The notes below the pieces were generated by a model. The model did not search any database, had not been told where the DNA came from, and saw nothing but the letters and a program-made list of their open reading frames with translations. From assembly GCF_008691045.1 (NCBI RefSeq), contig NZ_VMSO01000003.1:167356-231355 (forward strand): 64,000 nt of DNA, written 5' to 3'. This DNA is from Mediterraneibacter catenae (GTDB lineage Bacteria; Bacillota; Clostridia; Lachnospirales; Lachnospiraceae). The position numbers were made by a program, and so were the translations under genes. The number at the start of each line of letters is the position of its first letter. The stretch's first letter is position 1. Below, piece by piece: positions 29,208 through 37,672 of the stretch.

Positions 29208-30137
29208 ATGAGTAAGAGATATCTGGACTGTACGGCTTCGGAAATACAGAGGATGACAGGAAGGGAGTTGGCAGAGTCGATCGCGGGAAGCGAGGGACGT
29301 GTCCTGGTCTGCGAGACGATCGGTTCGGTCCGGCCTATGCTGGGTGACGTAACTAATGCCGAATTCGCTTCGGCGATGGGAGCTGACATGCTCATCCTGA
29401 ATCTGTTCGATGTGAATGCGCCTGTGATACAAGGACTTCCGGACGTCTCACGGGAAGATACGATCCGTGAGGTGAAGCGTCTGACAGGCCGGGCAGTGGG
29501 CATTAATCTGGAACCGCTTGAGCCGGATGCAGCGAGTGCCGTAGAGACGAACGGGGAATGGAATCTCACGTCCGGACGTGCTGCGACTGTGGCAAATGCC
29601 CGAAAAGCAATAGAGATGGGCGTTGATTTCATTGTGCTCACGGGCAACCCAGGTGTTGGTGTAACAAATGTTGCGATCACCCATACTCTCAGAAAGTTCA
29701 GAGAGGAATTCGGTGACCGGATCATGCTGATCGCCGGAAAGATGCATGCTGCAGGGATTCTGGCGGAGAGTGGTGAGAATATCATCGGGGAAAATGATGT
29801 GAGTGCTTTTGCCGAAGCAGGAGCGGATGTGATCCTCATGCCGGCTCCGGGAACGGTGCCGGGTATCACTATGGAATATATCCGCATGCTGGTATCCTGT
29901 GCACACAGACTCGGAAAGATGACGATGACTGCGATCGGCACTTCCCAGGAAGGGGCAGATACATCTACCATCCGTGAGATTGCGCTGATGTGCAAGATGA
30001 CAGGGACAGACCTGCATCATCTGGGCGACTCCGGTTATGTGGGGATGGCTCTGCCGGAAAATATCCTGGAGTATGGAAAGGCGATACGGGGAGTCCGGCA
30101 TACATATCACCGGATGGCATCTTCGGTCAACCGATGA
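29208..30137 (+). CDS. TIM-barrel-like protein of unknown function (DUF7916-like)
   Basis: 309 residues. Alternating beta/alpha pattern with GADMLILNLFDVN, GRAVGINLEP, GVDFIVLTGNPGVGV, IMLIAGKMHAAG, GADVILMPAPGTVPG and MTAIGTSQEGAD, each at the end of a predicted strand, as in PEP-mutase/BtpA-like barrels. It starts MSKRYLDCTASEIQRM. Databases often label such proteins haloacid dehalogenase-like, but no HAD DxD motif is present. Some relatives lie near sugar genes. Here it ends the hyp block 36 nt after the membrane protein, before the terminator at 30208. Confidence 0.6.
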   Translation: MSKRYLDCTASEIQRMTGRELAESIAGSEGRVLVCETIGSVRPMLGDVTNAEFASAMGADMLILNLFDVNAPVIQGLPDVSREDTIREVKRLTGRAVGINLEPLEPDAASAVETNGEWNLTSGRAATVANARKAIEMGVDFIVLTGNPGVGVTNVAITHTLRKFREEFGDRIMLIAGKMHAAGILAESGENIIGENDVSAFAEAGADVILMPAPGTVPGITMEYIRMLVSCAHRLGKMTMTAIGTSQEGADTSTIREIALMCKMTGTDLHHLGDSGYVGMALPENILEYGKAIRGVRHTYHRMASSVNR

Positions 30138-30207
30138 CCGTATCCGCAGCAATGCGAAAAGGATCGGGGTCAGAGTGAACAAAGGTATATAGAATGAAGT
30201 GAGCCCT

Positions 30208-30264
30208 CTCCCGGGGCGGACAGGAGTGTTTCTTAGGAAAGTTCTGTCTGCTCCGGGAGTTTTA
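30208..30264 (+). terminator. Terminator of the hypB-to-barrel block
   Basis: CTCCCGGGGCGGACAG (30208-30223) pairs with CTGTCTGCTCCGGGAG (30244-30259), 16 bp with two G-U pairs, then TTTTATC. Confidence 0.9.
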
Positions 30265-30321
30265 TCTCTCCGTTAATTTGACGCCTCGTATGCTTGCTCC
30301 GGGCGATTTGACTGCGCGGTC

Positions 30322-30350
30322 TTGCAAAATATCTTGTGATGCCGTACAAT
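30322..30350 (+). promoter_or_regulatory. Promoter of the ecfA1-ecfA2-ecfT operon
   Basis: TTGCAA (30322-30327), a 17-bp spacer and TACAAT (30345-30350), 90 nt before ecfA1. Confidence 0.6.
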
Positions 30351-30439
30351 AAAGAGCAATGAGTTTTAGAGTAACAGTGCGGCTTTGTGAATGGAGAGAG
30401 CCGGACTGCTGTGTTTTAGAGAGGAACGGAGGACAGCGC

Positions 30440-31297
30440 ATGCCAAAAGAGATGATACATGCCGAAAAATTGATCTACGAATATGACAAGCGCGACGAAG
30501 AAGGCAATATAATCGGCGCGGAGCGTGCCATTGACGGTGTTGATATCGACGTGCCGCAGGGCTCTTTTGTGGCGATCCTCGGTCATAATGGTTCGGGAAA
30601 ATCTACCCTTGCAAAGCATATGAATGCAATCCTTGTTCCGACAGGCGGAACGATGTGGGTGGACGGAAGAGATACAAAGGATCCGGCGGAACTGTGGAAT
30701 GTGCGCCAGACGGCGGGTATGGTATTCCAGAATCCGGACAACCAGATCATCGGAACCGTGGTGGAGGAAGATGTGGGATTTGGTCCTGAAAACCTGGGAG
30801 TCCCGACAGACGAGATCTGGCAGCGTGTAGAGGAGAGCCTGAAAGCTGTCGGAATGCTCGAACGCAGGAAGGATTCTCCGAACAAACTGTCCGGCGGACA
30901 GAAGCAGAGAGTGGCCATTGCGGGAGTCCTTGCGATGGAACCGAAATGTATCGTGCTGGATGAGCCTACTGCCATGCTGGACCCGAACGGAAGAAAAGAA
31001 GTGATCCGTGCGGTAGAGGAGCTGCGGAAGAAAAAGAATGTCACTGTTATCCTCATCACACATTATATGGAAGAAGTCATTGATGCTGATCAGGTATTTG
31101 TCATGGATGGCGGGCATATTGTAATGCACGGGACTCCACGGGAGATATTCAGCCGGGTGGACGAGTTGAAAAGCTACCGGATGGATGTCCCACAGGTGAC
31201 GATGCTTGCGGAAAATCTGAGAAACCGCGGACTGGATCTGCCGGGAGGGATTTTAAGAAGAGAAGAATTGGTGGAGGCATTATGTCAATTGCGTTAG
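30440..31297 (+). CDS. ecfA1: ECF transporter ATP-binding subunit EcfA1
   Basis: One of two ATPases of the shared energising module for vitamin and metal uptake (group II ECF transporters). Start at ATG 30440 (MPKEMIHAEKL) with CGGAGG upstream; an ORF opening at 30359 would run through the promoter region. 285 residues. Walker A is GHNGSGKST, the Q-loop VFQNPDNQIIGTVVEEDVGFGPENLG is typical of EcfA, the signature is LSGGQKQR and Walker B is CIVLDEPTA. It overlaps ecfA2 by 16 nt. No substrate-binding S subunit is encoded here, so the module should serve several S proteins elsewhere. Confidence 0.95.
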   Translation: MPKEMIHAEKLIYEYDKRDEEGNIIGAERAIDGVDIDVPQGSFVAILGHNGSGKSTLAKHMNAILVPTGGTMWVDGRDTKDPAELWNVRQTAGMVFQNPDNQIIGTVVEEDVGFGPENLGVPTDEIWQRVEESLKAVGMLERRKDSPNKLSGGQKQRVAIAGVLAMEPKCIVLDEPTAMLDPNGRKEVIRAVEELRKKKNVTVILITHYMEEVIDADQVFVMDGGHIVMHGTPREIFSRVDELKSYRMDVPQVTMLAENLRNRGLDLPGGILRREELVEALCQLR

Positions 31298-32136
31298 AAC
31301 ATGTGAGTTATGTATACAGCCCGGGTACGGCTTATGAGAAACACGCGCTTAAGGATGTGAGCTTTGAGATCCCGCAGGGACAGTTTGTCGGGATCATCGG
31401 ACACACCGGCTCGGGGAAGTCTACCCTGATCCAGCATCTGAACGGACTGGTGAAGGCGACGTCGGGAAAAGTTATTTACGAAGGCCGGAATATCTATGAT
31501 GAAGGCTATAATATGCGTGAGCTTCGCAGTCAGGTGGGGCTTGTGTTCCAGTATCCGGAATATCAGCTTTTTGAAGTGGACGTGATCAGCGATGTATGTT
31601 TTGGCCCTAAGAATCAGGGGCTGTCCCAGGAAGAATGCGAGAAGAACGCCAAAGAAGCCCTGGAGCTGGTGGGTTTCCCGGAGAAATATTATAAACAGTC
31701 ACCGTTTGAACTGTCCGGCGGGCAAAAGCGGAGAGTGGCGATTGCCGGAGTGCTGGCGATGAAACCGAAAGTGCTGATCCTGGATGAGCCGACAGCGGGA
31801 CTCGATCCGAAAGGCCGGGATGAGATACTCGATCAGGTAGAGAAGCTGCATAAAGAGACAGGTATGACGGTCATATTAGTCTCACACAGCATGGAGGATA
31901 TTGCGCGATATGTGGAGCGTATTATCGTCATGAATCATGGGGAGAAGATGCTTGACGGTGCGCCGAGAGAGGTGTTCTGTCATTATAAAGAGCTTGAGAA
32001 GGTCGGTCTTGCCGCACCCCAGGTGACTTATGTGATGCACGATCTGAAAGAACGGGGAATGGATGTTTCTCCGGATGTTACCACAATAGAGGAAGCTGCG
32101 GATGAGATTATGAGATGTTTCCGGAGCCGAGAGTAA
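31282..32136 (+). CDS. ecfA2: ECF transporter ATP-binding subunit EcfA2
   Basis: 284 residues, homologous to EcfA1. Walker A is GHTGSGKST, the Q-loop VFQYPEYQLFEVDVISDVCFGPKN, the signature LSGGQKRR and Walker B VLILDEPTAGLDPKG. The ribosome site GGTGGAGG lies inside the end of ecfA1, and the 16-nt overlap implies coupled translation for a 1:1 heterodimer. Next is ecfT after 24 nt. Confidence 0.95.
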   Translation: MSIALEHVSYVYSPGTAYEKHALKDVSFEIPQGQFVGIIGHTGSGKSTLIQHLNGLVKATSGKVIYEGRNIYDEGYNMRELRSQVGLVFQYPEYQLFEVDVISDVCFGPKNQGLSQEECEKNAKEALELVGFPEKYYKQSPFELSGGQKRRVAIAGVLAMKPKVLILDEPTAGLDPKGRDEILDQVEKLHKETGMTVILVSHSMEDIARYVERIIVMNHGEKMLDGAPREVFCHYKELEKVGLAAPQVTYVMHDLKERGMDVSPDVTTIEEAADEIMRCFRSRE

Positions 32137-32160
32137 GTTTACAGATACAGAGGAGTTGCT

Positions 32161-32985
32161 ATGATAAGAGACATAACAATCGGGCAGTATTACCCGGCAG
32201 ACAGCCGGATACACAGACTGGATCCCAGGGTGAAGATTGTCTGCACCCTGCTTTTTCTTGTATCCCTTTTTATACAGAATAGTCTGCTGGGGTACGTGAT
32301 CGCAACCCTATTTCTCGGGACAGTGATCCGGCTGTCGAAAGTGCCGCTGAAGTATATTGTCAAGGGTCTGAAGCCGATCGTGATCCTGCTGCTGTTTACC
32401 GTGGTGATGAACCTGTTCCTCACACAGAGCGGAGAGGTGCTGGCGCATTTCTGGATCTTTACGATCACGGAGGGCGGACTGAGAACATCTGTGTTCATGG
32501 CAATCCGTCTTATGTATCTGGTGGCTGGTTCGTCTATCATGACGTTTACCACGTCTCCGAACGGACTGACTGATGGTATGGAAAAACTGCTCCATCCTTT
32601 GAATAAACTGAATGTTCCTGTCCATGAGGTGGCAATGATGATGTCAATTGCACTGCGGTTTATCCCGATATTGCTCGAAGAAGCAGACAAGATCATGAAA
32701 GCCCAGCAGGCGAGGGGGGCAGATTTCGAGAGCGGAAATATTATACAGAGGGCAAAAGCGATGGTGCCAATTCTTGTGCCACTGTTCGTGTCTGCGTTCC
32801 GCAGGGCCAACGATCTGGCAATGGCGATGGAATCCCGCTGCTACCACGGCGGTGACGGGCGTACAAAGATGAAGCCGCTCCGGTATAAGAGCAGAGACAG
32901 GATAGCGTATGTTTTAACCTTGATCTATATTGTTCTTGTGTTTGTGGTTGGAAGATATGTCCCTTTTAAATTGTGGATTTTTTAA
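32161..32985 (+). CDS. ecfT: ECF transporter transmembrane subunit EcfT
   Basis: 274 residues, about five membrane helices. The two cytosolic coupling helices carry the family motifs QQARGAD (about 181-187) and MAMESRCYHG (about 221-230), which contact the ATPases. It links S subunits to EcfA1/A2. The same ecfA1-ecfA2-ecfT-truA order is common in Firmicutes, usually right after rplQ; here it stands apart from the ribosomal operon. Confidence 0.94.
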   Translation: MIRDITIGQYYPADSRIHRLDPRVKIVCTLLFLVSLFIQNSLLGYVIATLFLGTVIRLSKVPLKYIVKGLKPIVILLLFTVVMNLFLTQSGEVLAHFWIFTITEGGLRTSVFMAIRLMYLVAGSSIMTFTTSPNGLTDGMEKLLHPLNKLNVPVHEVAMMMSIALRFIPILLEEADKIMKAQQARGADFESGNIIQRAKAMVPILVPLFVSAFRRANDLAMAMESRCYHGGDGRTKMKPLRYKSRDRIAYVLTLIYIVLVFVVGRYVPFKLWIF

Positions 32986-33013
32986 AAGAAGTAGCTTGAT
33001 TAATATCACCTTT

Positions 33014-33072
33014 GGGACAGGGTGAATTTTAATTGGGGACGTAGTAAAATCCGGTTTTACTACGTCCCCAAT
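33014..33072 (+). repeat. REP-like bipartite palindromic element, copy 1
   Basis: GGGACAGGG (33014-33022), a 10-nt gap, then an 18-bp perfect inverted repeat: ATTGGGGACGTAGTAAAA (33032-33049) and its complement (33055-33072), loop 5 nt. A second copy in the opposite orientation, with the same 10-nt gap, is at 39181-39238. It lies between ecfT and truA and ends 11 nt before the truA ATG. It may also block read-through from ecfT. Confidence 0.85.
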
Positions 33073-33083
33073 CAGGAGTTTTT

Positions 33084-33824
33084 ATGCGTAGGATTAAACT
33101 TACCGTCGCCTATGACGGCACTGATTATTGCGGCTGGCAGATTCAGCCCAACGGAATTACAATAGAAGAGGTGCTCAATAGTGCTCTTTCCCGCCTTACC
33201 GGGCAGAGAGTAACTGTTATCGGAGCCAGCAGGACGGATGCAGGTGTCCATGCACGGGGAAATGTTGCGGTGCTGGACACAGAGTCTCCGATCCCTCCGG
33301 AGAGATTCGCGCATGCGGTGAATCCGTTACTGCCGGAGGATATCGTGGTGGTGAAGTCGGAAGAGGTCCCGGAAGACTGGCACCCGCGATACCAGGATTC
33401 TGTCAAGACGTACGAATACCGTATTCTGAATCGGGAGATGCCGGATCCGCTCAGACGAAGAGATACCTGGCATGTCTCCTTCCCTCTTAATCTGGAAAAG
33501 ATGAGAGCTGCTGCGCTCTGCCTGACGGGAGAGCATGATTTCCGAAGCTTTTGCAGCATTCATACAGGAGTAAAAACTACAGTAAGGACAATCTATAAGC
33601 TGGATATTAAAAAGTCAGGGGATTTGATCGTGATTCGTATCAAAGGAAATGGATTTTTATATAATATGGTGCGTATTATTGCTGGAACACTGACTGAAGT
33701 GGGAAGGGGATTCAGGAGTCCGGAAGACGTAAAGTGCATACTTGAGTCGGCAGAGCGCCGACTGGCAGGAGCTACGGCGCCTCCCCAGGGTCTGATTCTT
33801 ACAGATATCGAATATGGGAGGTAA
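33084..33824 (+). CDS. truA: tRNA pseudouridine synthase A
   Basis: Makes pseudouridine at positions 38-40 of tRNAs. 246 residues. The catalytic Asp52 lies in GASRTDAGVHARGN. YDGTDYCGWQIQ, HPRYQDSVKTYEYRI and GNGFLYNMVRIIAGTL are typical. AGGAG lies 7 nt before the ATG, inside the sequence that follows the REP-like hairpin. rplM and rpsI, which often follow truA in Firmicutes, are absent here. Confidence 0.96.
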   Translation: MRRIKLTVAYDGTDYCGWQIQPNGITIEEVLNSALSRLTGQRVTVIGASRTDAGVHARGNVAVLDTESPIPPERFAHAVNPLLPEDIVVVKSEEVPEDWHPRYQDSVKTYEYRILNREMPDPLRRRDTWHVSFPLNLEKMRAAALCLTGEHDFRSFCSIHTGVKTTVRTIYKLDIKKSGDLIVIRIKGNGFLYNMVRIIAGTLTEVGRGFRSPEDVKCILESAERRLAGATAPPQGLILTDIEYGR

Positions 33825-33884
33825 TACTTGGCCCATATGTTCAGTCAGGAATTTTATTTTCTGTGTTTTGAATACTGATATGAC

Positions 33885-33913
33885 TTGACAAAACACGTGG
33901 TGATTGCTAGTAT
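33885..33913 (+). promoter_or_regulatory. Promoter of nagBA
   Basis: TTGACA (33885-33890), a 17-bp spacer and TAGTAT (33908-33913) preceded by TGC, an extended -10. It lies 17 nt before the RAT site. Confidence 0.75.
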
Positions 33914-33930
33914 TAAATTATCAGAAGGCT

Positions 33931-34007
33931 GGATTGTTACTTCCAGGAGGCAAAACCAGATTTTCAGGTGATGAAGTATATTTTTATGCCTGAAAGTCTG
34001 GTTTTTT
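33931..34007 (+). promoter_or_regulatory. RAT antiterminator site and overlapping terminator before nagB
   Basis: A 27-nt element at 33931-33957 starts GGATTGTTAC and ends GGCAAAACC, the BglG/LicT/SacY ribonucleic antiterminator pattern. Its 3' end shares AAACC with a terminator: AAACCAGATTTTCAGG (33953-33968) with CCTGAAAGTCTGGTTT (33989-34004), one G-U pair, then TTT. The two folds exclude each other, so a BglG-family protein should switch nagBA on. The remaining leader (34008-34124) contains a CCCCCCCGG run and a short hairpin; I cannot assign a function. Confidence 0.9.
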
Positions 34008-34124
34008 CTATATGAAAATCTGCCGGACAGGATTATTTCTATCTGCTTAATAATGTTCCCCCCCGGTGGTATTTTGCAGCGGAAGCCGGCCTGTTTTGTC
34101 ATGTAGAAAAAGGAGGAGAAGGAA

Positions 34125-34856
34125 ATGAGAATCTATGAGACAGCGAATTATGAAGAGATGAGCAGAAAGGCAGCAAATATTCTGTCGGCGCAGGTGATTT
34201 CTAAACCGGACAGTGTACTGGGGCTTGCGACGGGATCTACGCCGATCGGAATGTATGATCAGCTTGTAGAGTGGTATAACAAAGGTGATGTGGATTTTTC
34301 TGAAGTAAAGACAGTGAATCTGGACGAATACAAAGGTCTTGCACGTGACAATGATCAGAGTTACTACTACTTCATGCACAAGCATTTGTTTGACAGAGTG
34401 AATATTAATCCGGATAATACAAATGTACCGGATGGAACACAGATGGACTCAGAGAAAGAATGTGCAAGATATGAGAAATTGATCGAGTCCATGGGTGGAG
34501 TGGATATCCAGCTCCTGGGTATCGGACGTAACGGTCATATCGGCTTTAACGAACCGGACAATTGTTTCGCGAAAACGACTCATTGTGTGGATCTTACGGA
34601 AAGCACAATCGAGGCAAATAAGAGATTTTTCGCATCTGCGGATGATGTGCCGCGTCAGGCATATACAATGGGAATTGGAACGATCATGAAAGCTAAGAAA
34701 ATACTGCTCATTGTCAATGGAGAGGACAAAGCAGATGCCCTGGCAAAGGCGGTATACGGACCGGTGACCCCGGAAGTTCCGGCATCTATCCTGCAATTCC
34801 ACAATGATGTTGTTATCGTTGCAGACCAGGCTGCCCTTTCTAAAATGCCTAAATAG
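34125..34856 (+). CDS. nagB: Glucosamine-6-phosphate deaminase
   Basis: Converts glucosamine 6-phosphate to fructose 6-phosphate and ammonia. 243 residues. LGLATGSTPIGMY binds the sugar phosphate, VNLDEYKGL carries the catalytic Asp region, and LLGIGRNGHIGFNEPD holds the active-site His. The C-terminal allosteric extension of the E. coli enzyme is missing, as usual in Firmicutes. AAAGGAGGAGAAGG precedes the ATG. It is followed 37 nt later by nagA. Confidence 0.96.
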   Translation: MRIYETANYEEMSRKAANILSAQVISKPDSVLGLATGSTPIGMYDQLVEWYNKGDVDFSEVKTVNLDEYKGLARDNDQSYYYFMHKHLFDRVNINPDNTNVPDGTQMDSEKECARYEKLIESMGGVDIQLLGIGRNGHIGFNEPDNCFAKTTHCVDLTESTIEANKRFFASADDVPRQAYTMGIGTIMKAKKILLIVNGEDKADALAKAVYGPVTPEVPASILQFHNDVVIVADQAALSKMPK

Positions 34857-34893
34857 TTTTATATTGAAAATACCGGGTTAGGGGGTACAGGTC

Positions 34894-36009
34894 ATGATTA
34901 TAAAAAATGTGAAGGTTTATACAGAGGATAAGACGTTTGTCCCCGGGGAAGTGTCGGTCGTCGACGGTAAATTTTCCGAAGGCAACGCGGATGACGGAGA
35001 AGTTCTGGATGGTGAAGGATGTTATATGATTCCTGGACTTGTAGATATTCATTTCCATGGATGTGTGGGAGATGACTTCTGTGATGCCAGGGAAGATGCA
35101 ATTGCTAATATGGCAAAATATGAAGCGTCCGTTGGTGTGACATCGATCTGTCCTGCAACTATGACTCTGGCAGAAGAAGATTTGCATAATATTATGAAGA
35201 CTGCCGGCTCATATAGTGGAACGGAAGGTGCCAGACTGGTAGGAATTAATATGGAAGGTCCGTTTATCAGTGAGAAGAAAAAAGGAGCCCAGGCAGCGGA
35301 TCATATCAGGAAATGTGATACGGCTCTTTTCCGTGTGCTGCAGGAAGAATCTGGTGGACTGATCAAGCTTGTAGATATTGCACCTGAAAATGACGGTGCG
35401 ATTGAGTTTATCCGTGAAGTAAAGGATGAGGTGGTCGTATCTGTTGCTCATACAGTGGCGGATTATGATACGGCTTCCAAAGCGCTGGAAGAGGGCGCCA
35501 GCCATGTGACACACCTCTATAATGCTATGCCGCCGCTTAATCACAGAGACCCTGGAGTAATCGGGGCTGCCCGTGACGACGAGAAATGTCATGTAGAGCT
35601 GATTTGTGATGGGGTTCATATCCATCCGTCGGTTGTGCGCGCGACTTTCGCAATGTTTGGCGCGGATCGGGTAATCTTGATCAGTGACAGCATGCGTGCG
35701 ACGGGACTTACTGACGGACAGTATACTCTGGGTGGTCAGGATGTGTTTGTGAAGGGACCGAAGGCAACACTGGCTGATGGGACAATAGCAGGTTCGGCGA
35801 CAAATCTCATGGGATGTCTGCGTGTAGCTGTGCAGAAGATGGGGGTTCCGCTGGAGGATGCTGTCGGATGCGCCACGATGAATCCTGCAAAAGAAATCGG
35901 AATCTTTGACCGGTGCGGAAGTATTACACCCGGAAAATATGCTGACTTCGTATTGCTTGATGAGGAACTGAATGTTAAGAGCGTGTATATAAACGGCAAA
36001 AGGCAGTAA
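34894..36009 (+). CDS. nagA: N-acetylglucosamine-6-phosphate deacetylase
   Basis: Removes acetate from GlcNAc-6-phosphate. Amidohydrolase fold, 371 residues. DIHFHG (metal-binding HxH), INMEGPFIS, VSVAHTVADY, THLYNAMPPLNHR and the catalytic Asp in VILISDSMRATG are all in place. AGGGGG precedes the ATG. With nagB it turns imported GlcNAc-6-P into fructose 6-P. The following promoter and RAT leader start a second unit. Confidence 0.96.
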   Translation: MIIKNVKVYTEDKTFVPGEVSVVDGKFSEGNADDGEVLDGEGCYMIPGLVDIHFHGCVGDDFCDAREDAIANMAKYEASVGVTSICPATMTLAEEDLHNIMKTAGSYSGTEGARLVGINMEGPFISEKKKGAQAADHIRKCDTALFRVLQEESGGLIKLVDIAPENDGAIEFIREVKDEVVVSVAHTVADYDTASKALEEGASHVTHLYNAMPPLNHRDPGVIGAARDDEKCHVELICDGVHIHPSVVRATFAMFGADRVILISDSMRATGLTDGQYTLGGQDVFVKGPKATLADGTIAGSATNLMGCLRVAVQKMGVPLEDAVGCATMNPAKEIGIFDRCGSITPGKYADFVLLDEELNVKSVYINGKRQ

Positions 36010-36057
36010 AAATAATAAATAAAAAATAAATTGTATAAACAAAAAATAAAAACTGCA

Positions 36058-36086
36058 TTGACTTTGTCGGGTGATTCTGTTATATT
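36058..36086 (+). promoter_or_regulatory. Promoter of the antiterminator-PTS unit
   Basis: TTGACT (36058-36063), a 17-bp spacer and TATATT (36081-36086), 23 nt before the second RAT. Confidence 0.75.
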
Positions 36087-36109
36087 ATAAACAATAAGTG
36101 AATACGGTA

Positions 36110-36189
36110 GGATTGTTACTGTATGGCAGGCAAAACCAAATTTTGTAAACATAGCGTTTACGGGTATGTTTATAAGATTTGGTTTTTTT
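36110..36189 (+). promoter_or_regulatory. RAT antiterminator site and overlapping terminator before the antiterminator gene
   Basis: A 28-nt RAT (36110-36137) starts GGATTGTTACTG and ends GCAGGCAAAACC. The overlapping terminator has a 20-bp stem: arms 36134-36153 and 36165-36184, two G-U pairs, then seven T. The LicT-type gene starts 19 nt later, so it should control its own synthesis. Confidence 0.93.
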
Positions 36190-36208
36190 GTCTCCTGAAA
36201 GGTTCAAC

Positions 36209-37045
36209 ATGCTAATAGAAAAGGTAATAAATAATAATATCGTTTCTGCTTTTGATGACACGGGAAGAGAAGTCGTTGTAATGGGAAGGGGACTTGGTTT
36301 CGGCGTGCGGCCGGGGCAGCCCGTCAACGAGAAAAAGATAGAGAAGGTGTTCAGGATCAAGAGCCGGGATACGGCTGATCAGCTCAAGGAGCTTCTTGCG
36401 GATATGCCGCTTGAGAGAGTCCAGATATCGGCGGATATTATTTCTTTCGCAAAAAGCAATCTTAACCTGAAACTGAACCAGAGTATTTATGTAACCCTCA
36501 CTGATCATATTAATTTCGCAATCGATCGTTTCGAACAGGGAATCAACCTGCAGAATGCGCTGCTGTGGGAGATTAAAAGATTTTATCCACATGAGTTTGA
36601 ACTTGGCCGGTATGCGCTGGAGCTGGTTAAAGAACGGATCGGTGTAGAGTTGCCGGAAGATGAAGCGGGATTTATTGCACTTCATTTCGTGAATGCAGAA
36701 TATGGGACTGACATCAGAGATGCCTTCCGTTTCCCGAACCAGCTAAAAGATATTCTTGAGATCACGAGTGATGAACTGGGCATAGTCCTCGATGAGAGGA
36801 CGCTTCACTATGAGCGGTTTGTAACCCATCTGAAATTCCTTCTTCAGAGAGTATACCGCAGAGAGCTTCTCCCCAATGAGGAGGATGAACTGGCTGATCT
36901 GATGCGTACGAAATATCCGAAGGAATACGCGTGCAGCCGTAAGATTGCTGAGTATATCGAAAAAAATACAGACTGCAGGCTGTCCGGGGAAGAAGTAATG
37001 TATCTAGCCATCCATATAAGACGTGTGACTATGGCGGAAGACTGA
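36209..37045 (+). CDS. BglG/LicT-family transcription antiterminator
   Basis: 278 residues from ATG 36209 (MLIEKVINNNIVSAFDDTG), with GAAAGG upstream; the longer reading from 36179 starts inside the terminator arm. Residues 1-55 are the RNA-binding CAT domain (VVVMGRGLGFGVRPGQ). Two PRD domains follow (about 65-170 and 171-278), with candidate phosphorylation His in DHINFAIDRF, LPEDEAGFIALHF, ERFVTHLKFLL and YLAIHIRRV. PTS phosphorylation should report GlcNAc supply. The only RATs in the window precede nagBA and this gene, so it is the likely switch for both. Confidence 0.93.
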   Translation: MLIEKVINNNIVSAFDDTGREVVVMGRGLGFGVRPGQPVNEKKIEKVFRIKSRDTADQLKELLADMPLERVQISADIISFAKSNLNLKLNQSIYVTLTDHINFAIDRFEQGINLQNALLWEIKRFYPHEFELGRYALELVKERIGVELPEDEAGFIALHFVNAEYGTDIRDAFRFPNQLKDILEITSDELGIVLDERTLHYERFVTHLKFLLQRVYRRELLPNEEDELADLMRTKYPKEYACSRKIAEYIEKNTDCRLSGEEVMYLAIHIRRVTMAED

Positions 37046-37089
37046 TACAGCGAAGGAAGTAAATAGTGTTTTAAGACAGGAGGAGAGAG

Positions 37090-37569
37090 ATGTTCAATTT
37101 ATTCAGAAAAAAGGAAAAGAACAATGTAATCGGATCTCCGGTGAAGGGGAAAGCTGTTCCTTTAAAAGAGGTGAGCGACCCGACATTTGCAGAGGAGATG
37201 CTTGGTAAAGGAGCGGCGGTCATCCCGGAAGACGGGAAATTTTATGCTCCGGCAGATGGAGAGATCGGAATGGTGTTTGATACGCTCCATGCAGTCAGCA
37301 TGACAACTGACTTCGGGGCCGAGATCCTGATCCACATCGGGCTTGATACGGTGAAAATGAAAGGCGAGGGCTTTACCGGCCACGTAAAAGCAGGAGATCA
37401 TGTGAAGAAGGGGGACCTTCTTCTGGAAGTTGATCTGGAGAAAGTGAAAGCGGCAGGTTATGACACGATCACTCCTGTGCTTGTCTGCAATACACCGGAC
37501 TATGCGTCGGTAGAAGGAATTGGATCCGCGCAGGTGAATGCCGGGGATGATCTGATCATAGTATCATAG
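37090..37569 (+). CDS. PTS glucose-family EIIA protein
   Basis: 159 residues, free-standing Crr-like IIA. The phosphoacceptor is His82 in EILIHIGLDTVKMKGEGF, with the partner His67 in DTLHAVSMTTDFG. It takes phosphate from HPr and passes it to the IIB domain of the next gene. GGAGGAG precedes the ATG. In many bacteria the GlcNAc permease is a single NagE with IIA fused; here it is split. Confidence 0.93.
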   Translation: MFNLFRKKEKNNVIGSPVKGKAVPLKEVSDPTFAEEMLGKGAAVIPEDGKFYAPADGEIGMVFDTLHAVSMTTDFGAEILIHIGLDTVKMKGEGFTGHVKAGDHVKKGDLLLEVDLEKVKAAGYDTITPVLVCNTPDYASVEGIGSAQVNAGDDLIIVS

Positions 37570-37672
37570 TAAGATTCATATTTATAACAAAATCAAAAGT
37601 GATTTTAACCGGGAAGTCCGGTTGAAATAGAAAAAGGGATTATGACGAGAGTCAAAACAAGGAGGGAAAATA

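Noticed and set aside
24316..30137. Complete [NiFe] hydrogenase operon
   Set aside because: Only hypA and hypB are present. No large or small hydrogenase subunit or hypCDEF sequence was found on either strand of the window.
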